Below are positions 5,072 to 6,241 of a DNA stretch of 6,241 bases, piece after piece. Both the position numbers and the translations under genes were made by a program. The stretch spans positions 1 to 6,241 of the forward strand of contig CAMCIP010000138.1 in assembly GCA_945874855.1 (NCBI GenBank). The letters are read 5' to 3'. This stretch comes from Brevundimonas vancanneytii. GTDB lineage: Bacteria > Pseudomonadota > Alphaproteobacteria > Caulobacterales > Caulobacteraceae. The notes below the pieces were generated by a model. That model was not told the origin of the DNA and searched no databases. It saw only the letters and a list, made by a program, of their open reading frames with translations. The number at the start of each line of letters is the position of its first letter. Position 1 is the first letter of the stretch.

Positions 5072-5844
5072 GCGGTCAGCCGCTCCGCGATGCGGTCACG
5101 CAGGCCCGCGTCCACCCCGAGCGCCGCCTCCAGATAGCCGTCCAGGGAGCCATGCCGGGCCTCGATGGCGGCAAAGGCCGTCTCCAGAAAGTCCGGTTCG
5201 ACGCCGAGGAAGGCGACGACCGCGCCGTGCGACGCCCGCTTGCCGGTCATGGCTTCCAGCTGGCGCGCGATGTCGGGGGCCCGCTTCTCCAGGTCCACGG
5301 CCGCATTGGTCAGCAGATAGTCCGCGATCATGTCGTCGCGCGACACGCCGAGCAGATGGTGGGTCAGGGCCGCCAGCAGGCCGGTCCGGTCCTTGCCCGC
5401 CGCACAATGGATCAGCACGGCCCCGTCGCCTTCGGCCAGGACGCGGAAATAGCGGCGGAAGAGGTCCAGGTGCGGCGGCTCGAACGGCAGGCGGCGATAG
5501 GCCTCCTGCATGAAGGCGCGGCCGGACTCCTCGGTCAGTTCGGCGGACTTCAGAAAGGTGATGTGCGGGGCCTCGCCGCCGTCGTCGTGGTCGCTCTCGA
5601 TCACGGCGGCGCCGAAGCCGTCGTGACGCCGCGAGGGTTGATGACGCCGCTCGCCCGGGCGCCGCAGATCGACCACCGTGCCGATGCCGAGCGCGGCCAG
5701 CCGCGCCAGATCGGCCGCCTCGGCCCGCGCATGATGGGCCGAGCGGAACAGCCGGCCGGGGCGCACATGCCGCCCCGCGGCCGTGGCGTAGTCGCCGTAG
5801 TCGCGGAAATTGTCGATCGCGTCGAAGGCCAGGATCCGGGTCAT
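5068..5844 (-). CDS. Tyrosine phosphatase of the MptpB/Y_phosphatase3 type
   Basis: The 258-aa protein has the CX5R phosphatase loop HCAAGKDRTG (146-155), with Cys147 as nucleophile and Arg153 binding phosphate. The N-terminal FRDYG (13-17) followed by RLFRSAHH (31-38), and the DLRRPGE motif (59-65), are typical of the Y_phosphatase3 family. Known members (mycobacterial PtpB, Listeria LipA) act on phosphotyrosine, phosphoserine/threonine or phosphoinositides, so the substrate here cannot be named. No signal peptide is visible, so it is probably cytoplasmic. The ATG has AAGGG six or so bases upstream. The gene lies 30 bases after the regulator and overlaps pabB by four bases, so it is in the same operon. 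Its link to folate synthesis is unclear. Confidence 0.88.
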   Translation of the reverse strand: MTRILAFDAIDNFRDYGDYATAAGRHVRPGRLFRSAHHARAEAADLARLAALGIGTVVDLRRPGERRHQPSRRHDGFGAAVIESDHDDGGEAPHITFLKSAELTEESGRAFMQEAYRRLPFEPPHLDLFRRYFRVLAEGDGAVLIHCAAGKDRTGLLAALTHHLLGVSRDDMIADYLLTNAAVDLEKRAPDIARQLEAMTGKRASHGAVVAFLGVEPDFLETAFAAIEARHGSLDGYLEAALGVDAGLRDRIAERLTA

Positions 5845-5874
5845 GGTGACCCTTCTAGCCGAGTCCGGCGACGG

Positions 5875-6192
5875 TCAGGAGGCCGTTTTCGTCGCGGCGG
5901 TCTGCAGCGACGCCATGGCGTCCAGATAGGCAGTGAAGGCCGCGCGTCCCGCCTCGGTCAACCGGGCCTGCGTCAGGGGCTTGCGGCCCACGAAGCTCTT
6001 GAGGACCTCGACGAAGCCCGCCTCCTCCAGCTTGCGCAGATGCACCGACAGATTGCCGTCCGTGGTCTGCAACCGCCCCTTCAGCTCGCCGAACTCGGCG
6101 CTTCCGGCGCTGGAGAGATAGGCCATGATCCCCAGGCGGACGCGCCCATGGATGACCTCGTCGATCCGGTTGATGTCGAAATCGTCGGCCAT
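5875..6192 (-). CDS. Small winged-helix transcriptional regulator (HTH_27/MarR-like)
   Basis: This 105-aa protein is almost entirely one winged-helix DNA-binding domain. It starts with IDEVIHGRVRLGIMAYLSSAG (10-30), then FGELKGRL (34-41), the recognition helix region TTDGNLSVHLRKLEEAGFVEV (43-63) and a basic wing with SFVGRKPLTQARLTEAGRAAF (66-86). A closing helix follows, probably for dimerisation. There is no separate ligand domain. The family usually regulates its own operon or a neighbouring membrane-protein gene. The start ATG is only two bases after the stop of an upstream reading frame, and no strong binding site is visible, suggesting translational coupling. Downstream come the phosphatase and pabB. 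Its target is unknown. Confidence 0.85.
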   Translation of the reverse strand: MADDFDINRIDEVIHGRVRLGIMAYLSSAGSAEFGELKGRLQTTDGNLSVHLRKLEEAGFVEVLKSFVGRKPLTQARLTEAGRAAFTAYLDAMASLQTAATKTAS

Positions 6193-6194
6193 GG

Positions 6195-6241
6195 TCAGAC
6201 GATGTCCGCCGGCTCCTGGCGGACCAGGATGACGCCCGGCA
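6195..6241 (-). CDS. C-terminal end of an unidentified gene (partial)
   Basis: The last 47 bases, read on the minus strand, end in a frame ...PGVILVRQEPADIV followed by TGA at 6195-6197. All codons end in G or C, as in the neighbouring genes, and the stop lies two bases from the ATG of the winged-helix gene, which is typical of an operon. The fragment is too short to identify. It would be the gene upstream of the regulator in the same operon. Confidence 0.5.
   Translation of the reverse strand, partial: PGVILVRQEPADIV

Noticed and set aside
4004..5137. 377-codon open frame on the plus strand opposite pabB
   Set aside because: The composition (Gly/Arg/Pro/His-rich) is that of an antisense shadow; pabB has all family motifs on the minus strand and the frame also runs into the phosphatase gene.

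Overview
The window looks like chromosomal DNA from an alphaproteobacterium of the Caulobacterales, possibly close to Brevundimonas or Caulobacter. This rests on the high G+C with strongly G/C-biased third codon positions, a Caulobacter-like Flp pilin, TTGACG-type -35 elements, a CtrA-like site and the gene families present. The genus is an inference from family resemblance and was not tested by a search.

Layout. (1) Positions 1-215 (minus) hold the first 71 codons of the large subunit of class Ia ribonucleotide reductase. Its upstream region carries two NrdR-box-like sites exactly 31 bp apart. (2) Positions 216-738 form a divergent regulatory region. After the nrdA control sites comes a yybP-ykoY manganese riboswitch (about 498-656) and a hairpin that covers the ribosome binding site of a UPF0016/GDT1-type Mn exporter (739-1302, plus, TTG start). 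(3) Two tandem pilA copies on the minus strand (1377-1556 and 1805-1984) encode the same 59-aa Flp pilin. They differ by two silent bases, and each has its own leader and terminator. (4) Divergent from the pilins, a plus-strand operon (2269-3782) encodes a secreted secretin-N-domain-like pilus protein and two TadE/TadF-like pseudopilins. (5) Convergent to it, sharing a palindromic CTAG as both stop codons, lies a minus-strand operon. It reads, from its promoter side, an unidentified gene end (6195-6241), a small winged-helix regulator (5875-6192), a CX5R phosphatase (5068-5844) and pabB (3779-5071).

How the parts work together. The middle of the window is a small Tad/Flp pilus satellite locus. 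It supplies the major pilin twice, two minor pilins and an accessory periplasmic protein, while the secretin, ATPase, platform and prepilin peptidase genes must lie elsewhere. The left part holds two metal- or nucleotide-responsive control regions: NrdR on nrdA, and Mn2+ on the exporter leader. The right part is a compact, translationally coupled operon whose last gene makes aminodeoxychorismate for folate synthesis. No RNA gene other than the riboswitch, no mobile element and no CRISPR array was seen. I found no convincing wholly new system. The most informative items are the riboswitch with its ribosome-binding-site-masking hairpin, the NrdR box pair with an adjacent perfect palindrome, and the duplicated pilins with unrelated leaders.
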